Shown: positions 55,325 to 64,000 of the stretch, in pieces | How the letters are laid out: each line of letters begins with the position of its first letter | Position numbering within the stretch: position 1 is the first letter of the stretch | Source of the DNA: Sediminibacterium roseum | Lineage (GTDB): Bacteria; Bacteroidota; Bacteroidia; Chitinophagales; Chitinophagaceae | Reading direction: 5' to 3' | Assembly (NCBI RefSeq): GCF_009939005.1 | Contig: NZ_JAACJS010000002.1 | Location: 650,646 to 714,645, forward strand | Length of the DNA stretch: 64,000 bases | Notes under the pieces: model-generated | Seen by the model: the letters and a program-made list of their open reading frames with translations, nothing else | What the model was told of the DNA's origin: nothing | The model's database searches: none | Made by a program: the position numbers and the translations under genes

Positions 55325-55351
55325 CAAATGTACGCCAAACACTTACATTTG
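55325..55351. promoter_or_regulatory. Back-to-back -7 boxes CAAATGTA-N11-TACATTTG (ftsX / leuS)
   Basis: TACATTTG occurs on the minus strand (55325-55332, ftsX side) and the plus strand (55344-55351, leuS side), 11 bases apart. The polymerase footprints would overlap, so the promoters may exclude each other, or the palindrome may be an operator. Confidence 0.6.
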
Positions 55352-55436
55352 CAACCCACACCCAACCCTAATTTGCTTTTTGAAAATAGCGCATTCGGAA
55401 ACGGGTGGCGGTTAAAGAAACGTTAGAAATTACAGA

Positions 55437-58220
55437 ATGGAATACAACTTCAGGGATATCGAAAAAAAATGGCAGGCCAACTGGAAAGCAACCGGTGCAT
55501 ACAAGGTCAGCAATACCTCAACCAGGCCAAAATGTTATGTGCTGGATATGTTCCCCTATCCAAGCGGAGCGGGCCTGCATGTGGGGCACCCGCTGGGCTA
55601 CATCGCTTCTGATATTTACAGCCGCTTCAAGCGCCTGAAAGGCTTTAACGTACTGCACCCGATGGGCTACGATGCATTCGGGCTCCCAGCCGAACAATAT
55701 GCCATCGAACACGGCATCCACCCTGCAGTGAGTACCGCAAAAAACATCGATACGTTCAGGAAACAATTGGATAATATCGGGTTTTGTTACGACTGGGACC
55801 GCGAGGTACGCACCAGCGAACCATCCTATTACAAATGGACGCAGTGGATCTTCCTGCAGCTCTTCAACAGTTTTTACAACCGCAATACACAAAAGGCGGA
55901 AAGCATTGCATCCCTTGTAAAAGAATTCGAGAAGCATGGCAATGTTGCACATGAGTGCCCCGAAGACAGCCTCGTTTCATTTACCGCATTTGAATGGAAC
56001 GCATATACGCCGAAAGAACAGCAAGACATCCTCATGCAATACCGCCTGGCCTTCTGCGGCTACGGTGAAGTGAACTGGTGCGAGGCGCTGGGAACGGTAT
56101 TGGCAAACGATGAAGTGGTGAACGGTGTGAGCGAGCGCGGCGGGCATCCCGTTGTGAAAAAGAAACTGCGCCAATGGTACCTGCGCATCACCGAATATGC
56201 AGACCGCCTGCTGAGCGGGCTCGAAACGATCGAGTTCAGCGAAGCGATGAAGGAGATGCAGACAAACTGGATCGGCAAATCATACGGCGCTGAAATTGAT
56301 TTCGTGGTGAACACAACTGCCGTTACGCCGCACGAGATCCCGCTTACGGTCTATACCACAAGACCCGACACAATTTTCGGGATAGACTTTATGGTGGTAG
56401 CACCGGAGCATGAACTGATCGCCAACATTACAACAGCAGAACAGGCGCATGCCGTTGAAGCATACATCGCATACGTTAAGAGCCGCAGCGACCGCGAACG
56501 GCAGGCCGAGAAAAAGATCTCGGGTTGTTTCACCGGCGCCTACGCGGTAAACCCCTTCAACGGAAAGAACATCCCGATCTGGATCTCTGAATATGTGCTG
56601 GCCGGTTATGGCACCGGCGCCATTATGGGCGTGCCTTGCGGCGATGAGCGTGATCATAAGTTTGCAACGCATTTCAACATACCCATTACAAACATCATTG
56701 GCGAACATTACGACGGCAAAGAAGCCAATCCAACCAAAGACGCAAAACTGGAGAACAGCGATTTTCTCAACGGGATGGTGATGCGCGATGCCATGGCAGT
56801 CGTGATCAGCAAACTCGAAGAAGAAGGCATCGGCAAAAAGAAAGTGAATTACAAAATGCGCGACGCCGCCTTCAGCCGGCAGCGCTACTGGGGCGAACCT
56901 TTCCCGATCCAATGGAAAAATGGCGTTGCCGTTGCACTGGATGAAAATGAACTGCCTTTGCTGCTGCCCGAAGTAGACAGCTACAGCCCGGGCCCCGAGG
57001 GCGAGGGCCCGCTCGCAAACATTCCTGAATGGGTGAAGCGTGAACTGGAAACCAATACCATGCCCGGTTACGCCGGCAGCAGCTGGTATTTTTTACGGTA
57101 CATGGATCCACACAACGACACGGCTTTCTGCGACAGAAAAGCAAGCGATTACTGGAACCAGGTAGACCTGTACATCGGTGGAACAGAACATGCCGTAGGG
57201 CATTTGCTGTACAGCCGCATGTGGACCAAGGCCCTGTACGATCTTGGCCATATTGGATTTGATGAACCCTTCAGGAAACTGCTGAACCAGGGAATGATAC
57301 AGGGAAGCTCAAGATTTGTGTACCGGTTGAAGGGAACAAACAAATTTATTTCGCACGGATTGATCGATGAGAAGGCATATAAGTCAGAAGACATGGATCC
57401 CATCCGTGTGGACGTAAATTTTGTGGATGGCGTGGAACTCGATATCAACGCATTCAGGTCATGGCGCAATGGCGAATATGCAGATGCGGACCTGGTTTTG
57501 GACAACGACAAATACATCTGCGGGGTAGAGGTTGAAAAAATGTCCAAGTCGAAATTCAACACGGTAAACCCCGATGAACTGGTAAACAAATTCGGCGCAG
57601 ATACCTTCCGCATGTACGAGATGTTCCTCGGTCCAGTGGACCAAAGCAAACCTTGGGATACCAAGGGTATCGAAGGTGTGCACCGCTTCCTAAAAAAATT
57701 ATGGCGCCTGTTTTATGATGAGGCAAAGGGCAGGATCTGGAACGAAGAAAAAGCAACGCCGGAAGAATTGAAAGTGCTGCACAGGACCATCCGCAAGATC
57801 GAAGAAGACACCGAACGATTCAGCTTCAACACCGCGGTAAGTGCGTTCATGATCTGCATCAACGACCTGTCTGACCTACGATGCAACAAACGGGAAGTGC
57901 TGGAAAAGGTACTGGTCATGCTCACCCCTTATGCACCGCACATCAGCGAAGAACTGTGGCAGGCATTGGGCAACAGCGGCTCCATACTTGATGCCGCTTA
58001 CCCGGCTTTTGAAGAAAAATATGTGATCGAATCATCCAAAGAGTACCCGGTAAGCATCAACGGGAAAGTGCGTACCAACATGAACATAGCGCTGGATGCA
58101 TCTGCGGAAGAGGTTGAGAAACTGGTACTCGCCAATGAACTCGTTCAAAAATGGGTGGAAGGCAAACCCGTAAAGAAATTCATTTTTGTAAAGGGAAAAA
58201 TGATCAATGTTGTGGTTTAG
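55437..58220 (+). CDS. leuS: Leucine-tRNA ligase
   Basis: Charges tRNA-Leu. The 927-residue class I synthetase has the HIGH-type H48-V-G-H51, a CP1 editing domain with T-T-R-P-D-T-I-F-G and the G-T-G-A-I-M-G-V-P-C-G-D-E-R-D segment, and KMSKS at 701-705, followed by the anticodon-binding domain and the C-terminal segment. Full length. A single gene between ftsX and the small secreted gene. Confidence 0.97.
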   Translation: MEYNFRDIEKKWQANWKATGAYKVSNTSTRPKCYVLDMFPYPSGAGLHVGHPLGYIASDIYSRFKRLKGFNVLHPMGYDAFGLPAEQYAIEHGIHPAVSTAKNIDTFRKQLDNIGFCYDWDREVRTSEPSYYKWTQWIFLQLFNSFYNRNTQKAESIASLVKEFEKHGNVAHECPEDSLVSFTAFEWNAYTPKEQQDILMQYRLAFCGYGEVNWCEALGTVLANDEVVNGVSERGGHPVVKKKLRQWYLRITEYADRLLSGLETIEFSEAMKEMQTNWIGKSYGAEIDFVVNTTAVTPHEIPLTVYTTRPDTIFGIDFMVVAPEHELIANITTAEQAHAVEAYIAYVKSRSDRERQAEKKISGCFTGAYAVNPFNGKNIPIWISEYVLAGYGTGAIMGVPCGDERDHKFATHFNIPITNIIGEHYDGKEANPTKDAKLENSDFLNGMVMRDAMAVVISKLEEEGIGKKKVNYKMRDAAFSRQRYWGEPFPIQWKNGVAVALDENELPLLLPEVDSYSPGPEGEGPLANIPEWVKRELETNTMPGYAGSSWYFLRYMDPHNDTAFCDRKASDYWNQVDLYIGGTEHAVGHLLYSRMWTKALYDLGHIGFDEPFRKLLNQGMIQGSSRFVYRLKGTNKFISHGLIDEKAYKSEDMDPIRVDVNFVDGVELDINAFRSWRNGEYADADLVLDNDKYICGVEVEKMSKSKFNTVNPDELVNKFGADTFRMYEMFLGPVDQSKPWDTKGIEGVHRFLKKLWRLFYDEAKGRIWNEEKATPEELKVLHRTIRKIEEDTERFSFNTAVSAFMICINDLSDLRCNKREVLEKVLVMLTPYAPHISEELWQALGNSGSILDAAYPAFEEKYVIESSKEYPVSINGKVRTNMNIALDASAEEVEKLVLANELVQKWVEGKPVKKFIFVKGKMINVVV

Positions 58221-58297
58221 AACCAGGGCAGGGTTTGTTTTTTATTAAAAATCCGAACAAAACAGTACTCCGATTGTTGTAAACAAAAAGCATTGCC

Positions 58298-58561
58298 ATG
58301 AAAAAAATAATCATTCTCGGCTGTTTCCTTACGGCAACCCTCGTAACAAAGGCAAACACAGACTCTGCGCAGTTAAAAGAGCAGGTGCAGCAGATGGAAA
58401 AGCTTGTTAAACAACTTCAGACGGAGATCAAAACACTGAAGACAACAGACAGCACGCTTACAGCGGAACTGAACACGTTAAGACAATCGATTCCTGCAAA
58501 CAACAGGCAAAAAAAATTGGTGATCGACAGGCGCGGCAGCAAACAGGCTTCTTTCCAATAG
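58298..58561 (+). CDS. Small secreted coiled-coil protein
   Basis: An 87-residue protein: signal peptide (about 1-19), then a coiled coil (A-Q-L-K-E-Q-V-Q-Q-M-E-K-L-V-K-Q-L) and a basic tail with L-V-I-D-R-R-G-S-K-Q. No family recognised. Lpp-like structural or wall-binding proteins share this layout, but that is only a resemblance. Followed at once by a strong terminator. Confidence 0.75.
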   Translation: MKKIIILGCFLTATLVTKANTDSAQLKEQVQQMEKLVKQLQTEIKTLKTTDSTLTAELNTLRQSIPANNRQKKLVIDRRGSKQASFQ

Positions 58562-58565
58562 AAAC

Positions 58566-58601
58566 AAAACAAAGACGCGGCCATCCCGCGTCTTTGTTTT
58601 T
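58566..58601. terminator. Bidirectional terminator between small secreted and DUF4932 genes
   Basis: AAAACAAAGACGCG/CGCGTCTTTGTTTT (58566-58579/58587-58600), perfect 14-bp stem, loop GCCATCC. Confidence 0.93.
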
Positions 58602-58605
58602 CCAT

Positions 58606-59712
58606 TCAGTAATGCGTGAAAGCATTACTCCCTTTCTTCAATAGCTCCAGCAGCGCGGGAAACAGTGAAGCAAAGTCTGCATATTTTTTCTCTTCGATGT
58701 ATTCCTTCCAGATGAACGGTGCGAGATCGTTCACATAAATAAAATCACTTGCATCTTCACGGCTGATCGTTTTTTCATATGGACGGTAGCCGCGATACTG
58801 CCTTTTTAAACAGGCAACAACAGAACGTACAATATTCTCGTTCAAACAATACGCCCAGCTACCGATCGAATTCCGTTTCATTCCCTCATCGTTCCCATTG
58901 TAGAGGAAAGCGAGTTGTGCAATCTCGGCGTCGTGTTTTTTCATCAATCCCTCGATCATGATGTGCCCGCCCTCGTGCCAGAGCAGATCGTAGATCGTTT
59001 CCGTTCCCATGGTAAATTTGGGTTCGCCATATTTTGTAGCGGTGTCGTTGAAGTAGCCCGTTTCGTAAGCAACAAGGTTGTTGTATTTCGGATTGATCTC
59101 TGCAAAACCCGGTATCGCATGCGCCCCCCAATTGTTTAAGGGCTCGATACCGATGTACAGCCTTACGGGCTTTTTGATCTTGTAAAAACCATACAGTTTT
59201 TCAAACGAAGCGCTGTCTTTGATCTTTTGCTGAACATCTTTTGCCCACCGCGCGTAATTGGTTTCGTGCGCAGCATAGAATTTCCAGAACTGTGAGTCTT
59301 CGTAAAACTGTTTCACCAACCTGAGATACCGGATCACAGAATCCTTTCCATAATTCCTTATCCAGTTCTGTTTGGTCGGTTCGGTAAGCGTGATGCCGGG
59401 AAAACCATCAAAGCACCAGCCAAGTTCAACAAAATCTGTGTACAGATTCTTTTTGAAACTTTTCAGGTATTCAACCGCCGGGTGGTTGGCATACGGCTTG
59501 AAGTATGCTTTCATCTCTTCTGCATAAACAGAAGGCGTTGGCTGCGGGTATTTGTCTGCGAGGATCTGTACCACCGACATCAGTTCAACACCAGGGTGCA
59601 CATAAACGGTGAGATCCTCCCCGGCAACGGCACCGTAAGGAAGCGGTTGTTTTTCCTGGGAATGGACGGCAAACACGGCCAGTAAAAAAAACGGGAGCAA
59701 TATTGATTTCAT
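58606..59712 (-). CDS. Exported DUF4932 protein with HExxH-type zinc motif
   Basis: A 368-residue protein with a signal peptide (about 1-18). H246-E-G-G-H250 in LLWHEGGHIMIEG is a zinc-peptidase-like motif. The DUF4932 family is found in Bacteroidota, with no established substrate. A metalloprotease role is inferred from the motif only. The gene faces the terminator at its 3' end and shares a divergent region with the sensor kinase gene. Confidence 0.82.
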   Translation of the reverse strand: MKSILLPFFLLAVFAVHSQEKQPLPYGAVAGEDLTVYVHPGVELMSVVQILADKYPQPTPSVYAEEMKAYFKPYANHPAVEYLKSFKKNLYTDFVELGWCFDGFPGITLTEPTKQNWIRNYGKDSVIRYLRLVKQFYEDSQFWKFYAAHETNYARWAKDVQQKIKDSASFEKLYGFYKIKKPVRLYIGIEPLNNWGAHAIPGFAEINPKYNNLVAYETGYFNDTATKYGEPKFTMGTETIYDLLWHEGGHIMIEGLMKKHDAEIAQLAFLYNGNDEGMKRNSIGSWAYCLNENIVRSVVACLKRQYRGYRPYEKTISREDASDFIYVNDLAPFIWKEYIEEKKYADFASLFPALLELLKKGSNAFTHY

Positions 59713-59771
59713 AAATTTTATTTTGATGCAAGATTTTAAAATCTGCAACCGCATATTCCCGGTTATTGATA

Positions 59772-59850
59772 AACACCCTTAAGGAATTGACGAAACCCGT
59801 TTTTATTTTGTCTGCCCGATAGCCGGTTTCGTCACTCAAAAAAGGGTGTT
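59772..59850. repeat. Bipartite inverted repeat in the DUF4932 / kinase divergent region
   Basis: Outer arms AACACCCTT (59772-59780) and AAGGGTGTT (59842-59850); inner arms TGACGAAACC (59788-59797) and GGTTTCGTCA (59825-59834); 7-base spacers on both sides and a 27-base centre. All 19 arm positions pair perfectly. The symmetry suggests a regulatory site or a structured RNA. Confidence 0.85.
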
Positions 59851-59901
59851 CATAAATTGATTTGAGGAATCGCTTGCGATCGAAGTACTTTCATACGCGT
59901 T

Positions 59902-60948
59902 ATGCAACGGAAAAAGGTCATACTCATCCATATTTTGTTCTGGCTCGTGCTTTTTGTGAAAAGCAGGGTATTGGAAATGACCTCCGATGGCCTGGTGCTT
60001 ACATTCAGCGGCCTGCTGAGCCTGCACAATGGCCTTGTGATTTCGATAGGCTATATGTCTGTTACCATGTTTGCGTTTTACGGCGCCTATCTTGTTTCAA
60101 GAAAAGTGCTTGACGGGCGCAAATTATGGCAGGGTGTTTTATATGTACTGCTTCTTTTTGCCTCGCTTGTTGCATACCGCGCGGTACTGGAGTTCTGGAT
60201 CTTTAAACCACTCTTCAACTTCGACAACTACGCGCACAATACCGCCCGGCCGTTCTGGCGTTTTTTTATCCCGAATGTGATCCTATATTACTGGGATTCC
60301 ATTGTATATGGACTGTCGTTCGCGCTTTTTATGCACTGGCAGAAAATGGACAAGGCAAGACGTGAGAAGGAAACACTTGACAAAACGATGCAGTTGCAAT
60401 TCCTGCAGTCGCAGATCAACCCGCATTTTCTTTTCAATACCATCAATGATATTTATGCGCTCGTGCTGAAAAAATCGGAGCTGGCACCGGAAGCGTTGAT
60501 GCAGCTTTCGGGTTTGCTGCGTTATGCCTTGTACGGGAACAACCAGCCCGCGGTTCCGCTGCAGAACGAGATCGATCACATCAACGATTACCTGAACCTG
60601 CAAAGAACGGGCTATGAAAATAAATTTTATGTAGCGGTAGAAACAACAGGCGATGTTTCCCTCTGGCGGATACCGCCGATGTTGCTGTTGCCTTTTGTGG
60701 AAAATGCCTGCAAACATGGCGTTACCGATGATGAGGCAAACCCGGTTCGTGTTGCATTGCATGTAAACGGGCGAAGTTTCTCCTTGTTTGTGACCAACCG
60801 TATCAGGACCGCGCAGAAAGACGCGGTGGGTGGCATCGGGATAGAGAACATCCGCAAACGGCTTATGCTGGTATATCCGTCCAGACATTCATTGCAGATC
60901 AGGCAGGACGGTGATACCTTTGTTGTTCAACTGCAAATTGAAAACTAA
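59902..60948 (+). CDS. LytS/YehU-type sensor histidine kinase
   Basis: A 348-residue membrane kinase: about four helices in 1-145, then the His_kinase domain with Q-S-Q-I-N-P-H175-F-L-F-N (phosphorylated His) and a HATPase domain (P-P-M-L-L-L-P-F-V-E-N-A, G-G-I-G-I-E-N-I-R-K-R-L). It has no periplasmic sensor domain beyond the loops, so the signal is not predicted. Its stop codon overlaps the start codon of the response regulator, a sign of coupling. Confidence 0.93.
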   Translation: MQRKKVILIHILFWLVLFVKSRVLEMTSDGLVLTFSGLLSLHNGLVISIGYMSVTMFAFYGAYLVSRKVLDGRKLWQGVLYVLLLFASLVAYRAVLEFWIFKPLFNFDNYAHNTARPFWRFFIPNVILYYWDSIVYGLSFALFMHWQKMDKARREKETLDKTMQLQFLQSQINPHFLFNTINDIYALVLKKSELAPEALMQLSGLLRYALYGNNQPAVPLQNEIDHINDYLNLQRTGYENKFYVAVETTGDVSLWRIPPMLLLPFVENACKHGVTDDEANPVRVALHVNGRSFSLFVTNRIRTAQKDAVGGIGIENIRKRLMLVYPSRHSLQIRQDGDTFVVQLQIEN

Positions 60949-61649
60949 TGTTATCCGTGATCATTGTAGACGACAAGCCCCTCGCCATCGAAATACTCGA
61001 GGGCTACCTGCAGAAGATCCCTTTTGCAGGTTGCAGTGCAAGTTTTACCAATGCCCTCGAAGCGCTTGATTATATCGAGCTGCATGCGCCCGATCTGGTT
61101 TTGCTGGACATACAGATGCCCGAAATAACAGGCGTGCAGCTGAGAAAAATGGCCGGCGCAAAAAGCCGCTACATCCTGGTGACCGCCTACCCTGGCTATG
61201 CCATCGAGGGCTTTGAACACAACGCGGTTGATTATTTATTGAAACCCGTATCCTTTGACCGTTTTTACCAGGCTATGCAGAAAGCAAAGGCAGTGATGGA
61301 TAAAAATGAAAGTTCGCCCATAGCCAATGTTCCAAAAACAAAAGATTTTGTTTTCATCCGAACGGAAAGAAAGATAAGGAAGATCGATTTCAAAGACATC
61401 CTTTTTATCGAGGCGCGCCAGAACTACGTGGAGATCCATCTTGGCAACGAAAAGATCATGGCGCTGCAAACCATGAAGCAAACAGAAGACATGCTGCCGG
61501 CCGACCTGTTTTGCCGCATACACAAATCGTTCATCGTTTACATTCCTGCAATCCGATCCGTAGAACAGCACCAGGTTTTGGTCGGGAAAGAAGCGGTTCC
61601 TGTAGGGGAGGCGTACAGGCCGGCATTTTACAAAAAGCTCGGTGTCTGA
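60948..61649 (+). CDS. LytTR-family response regulator
   Basis: A 233-residue regulator: receiver domain with D8-D9, phospho-acceptor D54 (L-V-L-L-D-I-Q-M-P) and K-P-V near 105, then a LytTR DNA-binding domain (I-L-F-I-E-A-R-Q-N-Y-V-E-I-H and F-C-R-I-H-K-S-F-I-V). It is phosphorylated by the kinase encoded before it, with which it overlaps (TAATG). Targets are not visible; nearby candidates are DUF4932 and the Tricorn-like protease. Confidence 0.94.
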   Translation: MLSVIIVDDKPLAIEILEGYLQKIPFAGCSASFTNALEALDYIELHAPDLVLLDIQMPEITGVQLRKMAGAKSRYILVTAYPGYAIEGFEHNAVDYLLKPVSFDRFYQAMQKAKAVMDKNESSPIANVPKTKDFVFIRTERKIRKIDFKDILFIEARQNYVEIHLGNEKIMALQTMKQTEDMLPADLFCRIHKSFIVYIPAIRSVEQHQVLVGKEAVPVGEAYRPAFYKKLGV

Positions 61650-61742
61650 CCCATTGTAAAATCCTGTGCTACCGCACATCTAGTTTCTCTCAAAAGAGTT
61701 CTGTAAAATCTTATATTGTATCTGCAACCAAATCATACTGCA

Positions 61743-64000
61743 ATGAAAACTCTTTTTCTTTTTGCGGCCGCATGCCTGACTGCGGTTTGTGGCATGTCGC
61801 AATCTTCAGACGCCTATTTTTTATCTGCGCCCTGCTTGTCGCCCGATGGGCAAACCGTTGTGTTCAGTTACGAGGGCGATCTGTGGAAAGCTGCCGTTAA
61901 CACCGGGCAGGCCGTTCGCTTAACCGCTATGCAGGGTTACGAGAGCAATGCGCGGATCTCGCCGGATGGCAAATGGATCGCGTTCACAGGCCGGCAAATG
62001 GGAAACGCCGATGTATACGTGATGCCACTTGCAGGTGGCGAAGTAAAACAGCTCACTTTCCACAGTGCGGCAGACGATGTGAACAGCTGGAGTTGGGATA
62101 ATAAAAAAATATATTTCACATCAGGACGTACGGGGCAGCTTTCCGGCTACACCGTGAGCATCAATGGCGGCACGCCGCAGCGTTTGTTTGGCGATCATTA
62201 TTTTTTGTTTGATCATGGCTTGTTCGAACACCCGTCAACCGGCGAAATATTTTTCAACGATACCTGGGAAAGCAGCAACCAGCTTTCGCGCAAACGTTAC
62301 AAAGGGCCGTTTAACCCCGACCTTCAATCGTACAACCTTAAAACAAAAGAGTACAAAAAATATACAAACTGGGAAGGGAAGGATTTTGGAACAACCATCG
62401 ATAAAAACGGCAACATCTATTTTGTTTCAGATGAGGCCAATGGCGAATACAACCTGTATGCGCTTGATAAAGGAAAGAAGGTAGGGTTAACCAAATTCCC
62501 GACTTCCATCAAAACCCCCATGGTAAATGCCAATGGCGGCAAGATCGTTTTTGAAAAGGATTACCAGTTGTGGATGTATGATGTTGCAAAAAAAGAATCG
62601 GAAAAGCTGGACATCAAACTGTTCCGCAACAATATTCTGCCTGCGGAAAAAGACTACGAAGTGACCCGCAACATCACCAATTTTGATCTGTCGCCCGATG
62701 GCAAAAAGCTCGCGTTCACCTCGCGCGGCGAATTGTTTGTGAGCGATGTGGACGGAAAATTCGTACAACGCATCAACCGTAAAAACACGGAGCGCGCAAG
62801 GGAAGTGAAGTGGATGAGCGATAACAAAACGCTCTTGTTCAACCAGACCGCCGGTGGTTACCTTAACCTCTATACCGTAGCGGCAGATGGTTCTTCTGGC
62901 GTAAAACAGGTTACCAACGATCAGAAAGACAACCGGTCCATCGCTTTCAACAAAACAAAAACAAAAGCGGTTTACCTCAGCGGGCGCGACGAAGTAAAAA
63001 TGCTCGACCTGAAAACGATGGAGAACAAAACGATGGTGAAAGACGAGATCTGGGCGTTCCAGAATTCCGACCCGGGCTTTTCACCCAACGATGAGTACAT
63101 ATTCTTTACCGCGATCCGCAATTTTGAACAGGATATTTTTGTTCACAACATCAAAGAGAACAAAACCATCAATCTTACCAATACCGGTGTAACGGAGGCA
63201 TCGCCGATCTGGTCGCCGGATGGCAAATACATTTATTTCAATTCTGCACGCACCAAACCATCGTATCCGTTTGGCCCGCAGAACCCAAGGATCTATCGCA
63301 TGGCGCTTGAAAAAATAGACGAGCCTTACCGCAGCGATAAATACAACGACCTGTTTAAACCCCTTGATAAAAAAGAGAAAGCAGACAGCGCAAAAAAAGA
63401 CACTACCAAAAAAGAACCCGTTGTTACCAACGCGATCGCGATAGATGTTGAGAACATAATGGAAAGGCTCGAGCAGGTTGGCCCCAATTTCGGTTCGCAG
63501 TTCCTGGGCGCGGTGATACAGAAAGGCGATAAAACTTCCGTACTCTACATCAGCGATCATGCCGAGGGCAGGGGTGCAATGTGGAAGACAACGATAGAGC
63601 CTTTTGAAAATAACAAGACAGAAAAGATTACCGGAGCGGATGCATTCGGTTTCGATCTTGCTGAATCTACCGATAAAACAATGGCGCTGATCGGTGGGAA
63701 CATTTACAAACTCAACCTGGATGGAAACAGGCTTGACCCGGTTGCCATCAGCTATACGTTCCGAAAAAATCTCTCCGCAGAATTTGCACAGATCTTTGAA
63801 GAAGCATGGGCGCAGGTGGAAGAGAATTATTACGATGAGAAGTTCCATGGACTGGATTGGCAGGCGACAAAGAAAAAGTACGAGGCATTCATTCCGCATA
63901 TCAACAACCGGTCCGATCTGCGCACGCTGCTGAGCGATATGCTGGGCGAACTCAATTCATCGCACCAGGGCTTTACTTCAAATGGCGATGAAGAAAACCT
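61743..64000 (+). CDS. Tricorn-like protease (N-terminal part, truncated by the window)
   Basis: The frame is open from ATG 61743 to the window end: 752 codons without a stop. A signal peptide (about 1-19) is followed by two beta-propeller regions of PD40/WD-type repeats (for example L-S-P-D-G-Q-T-V-V-F, I-S-P-D-G-K-W-I-A-F and L-S-P-D-G-K-K-L-A-F) and, from about 675, the core helical part with F-E-E-A-W-A-Q-V-E-E-N-Y-Y-D-E. The C-terminal S41 peptidase domain would lie beyond 64000. This order is that of Tricorn protease homologues exported in Bacteroidota. Confidence 0.9.
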   Translation, partial: MKTLFLFAAACLTAVCGMSQSSDAYFLSAPCLSPDGQTVVFSYEGDLWKAAVNTGQAVRLTAMQGYESNARISPDGKWIAFTGRQMGNADVYVMPLAGGEVKQLTFHSAADDVNSWSWDNKKIYFTSGRTGQLSGYTVSINGGTPQRLFGDHYFLFDHGLFEHPSTGEIFFNDTWESSNQLSRKRYKGPFNPDLQSYNLKTKEYKKYTNWEGKDFGTTIDKNGNIYFVSDEANGEYNLYALDKGKKVGLTKFPTSIKTPMVNANGGKIVFEKDYQLWMYDVAKKESEKLDIKLFRNNILPAEKDYEVTRNITNFDLSPDGKKLAFTSRGELFVSDVDGKFVQRINRKNTERAREVKWMSDNKTLLFNQTAGGYLNLYTVAADGSSGVKQVTNDQKDNRSIAFNKTKTKAVYLSGRDEVKMLDLKTMENKTMVKDEIWAFQNSDPGFSPNDEYIFFTAIRNFEQDIFVHNIKENKTINLTNTGVTEASPIWSPDGKYIYFNSARTKPSYPFGPQNPRIYRMALEKIDEPYRSDKYNDLFKPLDKKEKADSAKKDTTKKEPVVTNAIAIDVENIMERLEQVGPNFGSQFLGAVIQKGDKTSVLYISDHAEGRGAMWKTTIEPFENNKTEKITGADAFGFDLAESTDKTMALIGGNIYKLNLDGNRLDPVAISYTFRKNLSAEFAQIFEEAWAQVEENYYDEKFHGLDWQATKKKYEAFIPHINNRSDLRTLLSDMLGELNSSHQGFTSNGDEEN

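Noticed and set aside
59772..59850. Miniature transposable element
   Set aside because: There are inverted arms, but no clear target-site duplication flanks them and no second copy was seen in the window.

Overview
The window reads as a stretch of chromosomal backbone from a Bacteroidota bacterium, most likely Chitinophagaceae or a near relative. Evidence from the sequence: promoter elements of the Bacteroidota type (TAnnTTTG, in one case with an upstream TTTG), a TonB-dependent receptor with a carboxypeptidase-like N-terminal domain, 2TM-domain proteins, DUF4783, DUF3098, DUF4932 and DUF2807 (GIN) proteins, LytS/LytTR two-component signalling, and an atpB with a long N-terminal extension. 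The family-level placement is inference. No rRNA, tRNA, CRISPR array, transposase or prophage gene was recognised. About 64 protein genes are called; the first and last are cut by the window edges.

Layout. 0-13 kb is housekeeping: nadC, a SUI1/YciH factor, a CDGSH iron-sulfur protein, dnaX, a GNAT-like protein, an L,D-transpeptidase, rsmE, dnaB, then pheT, a short coiled-coil protein and zapA. 13-25 kb holds an FkbM methyltransferase, rny, rplS, tatA, gatA, a lytic transglycosylase, pabB, a very acidic protein, purA and a bifunctional RelA/SpoT. 25-32 kb has an MsbA-like ABC exporter, a low-GC pair (small helical protein plus nucleotidyltransferase) and the atpBEFHA operon, which ends in a terminator without atpG. 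32-40.5 kb is the most accessory-looking part: a secreted AT-rich orphan, a TonB receptor, two 2TM proteins, a secreted repeat-type protein, a pair of paralogous six-helix membrane proteins with a winged-helix regulator, and an ABC-2 exporter with a LolA-like protein. 40.5-55 kb carries pdxA, rsmA, a 2-hydroxyacid dehydrogenase, a GntR/ABC/GIN operon, greA, a HIT protein, ruvC, a YbhN-like protein, DUF3108, a metallo-beta-lactamase-fold enzyme, an MFS transporter, uppP, DUF3098 and ftsX. 55-64 kb has leuS, a small secreted coiled coil, a DUF4932 metalloprotease-like protein, a LytS/LytTR pair and the start of a Tricorn-like protease.

The strongest regulatory signals are: a 10-A run in dnaX where a -1 slip gives a stop three codons later, just after the clamp-loader core, predicting a gamma form; a factor-independent terminator in the greA leader with no gene upstream to terminate; a palindrome over the start region of the GntR-controlled ABC operon; back-to-back -7 boxes between ftsX and leuS; and two hairpins between atpE and atpF. 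Several intergenic regions also carry short degenerate arrays with a strict 7-bp period (for example TTAGGAA, TAATTAC, GTTCGNN, AAACAAG). Their sequences differ but the period is shared, and none of the recognised genes explains them.
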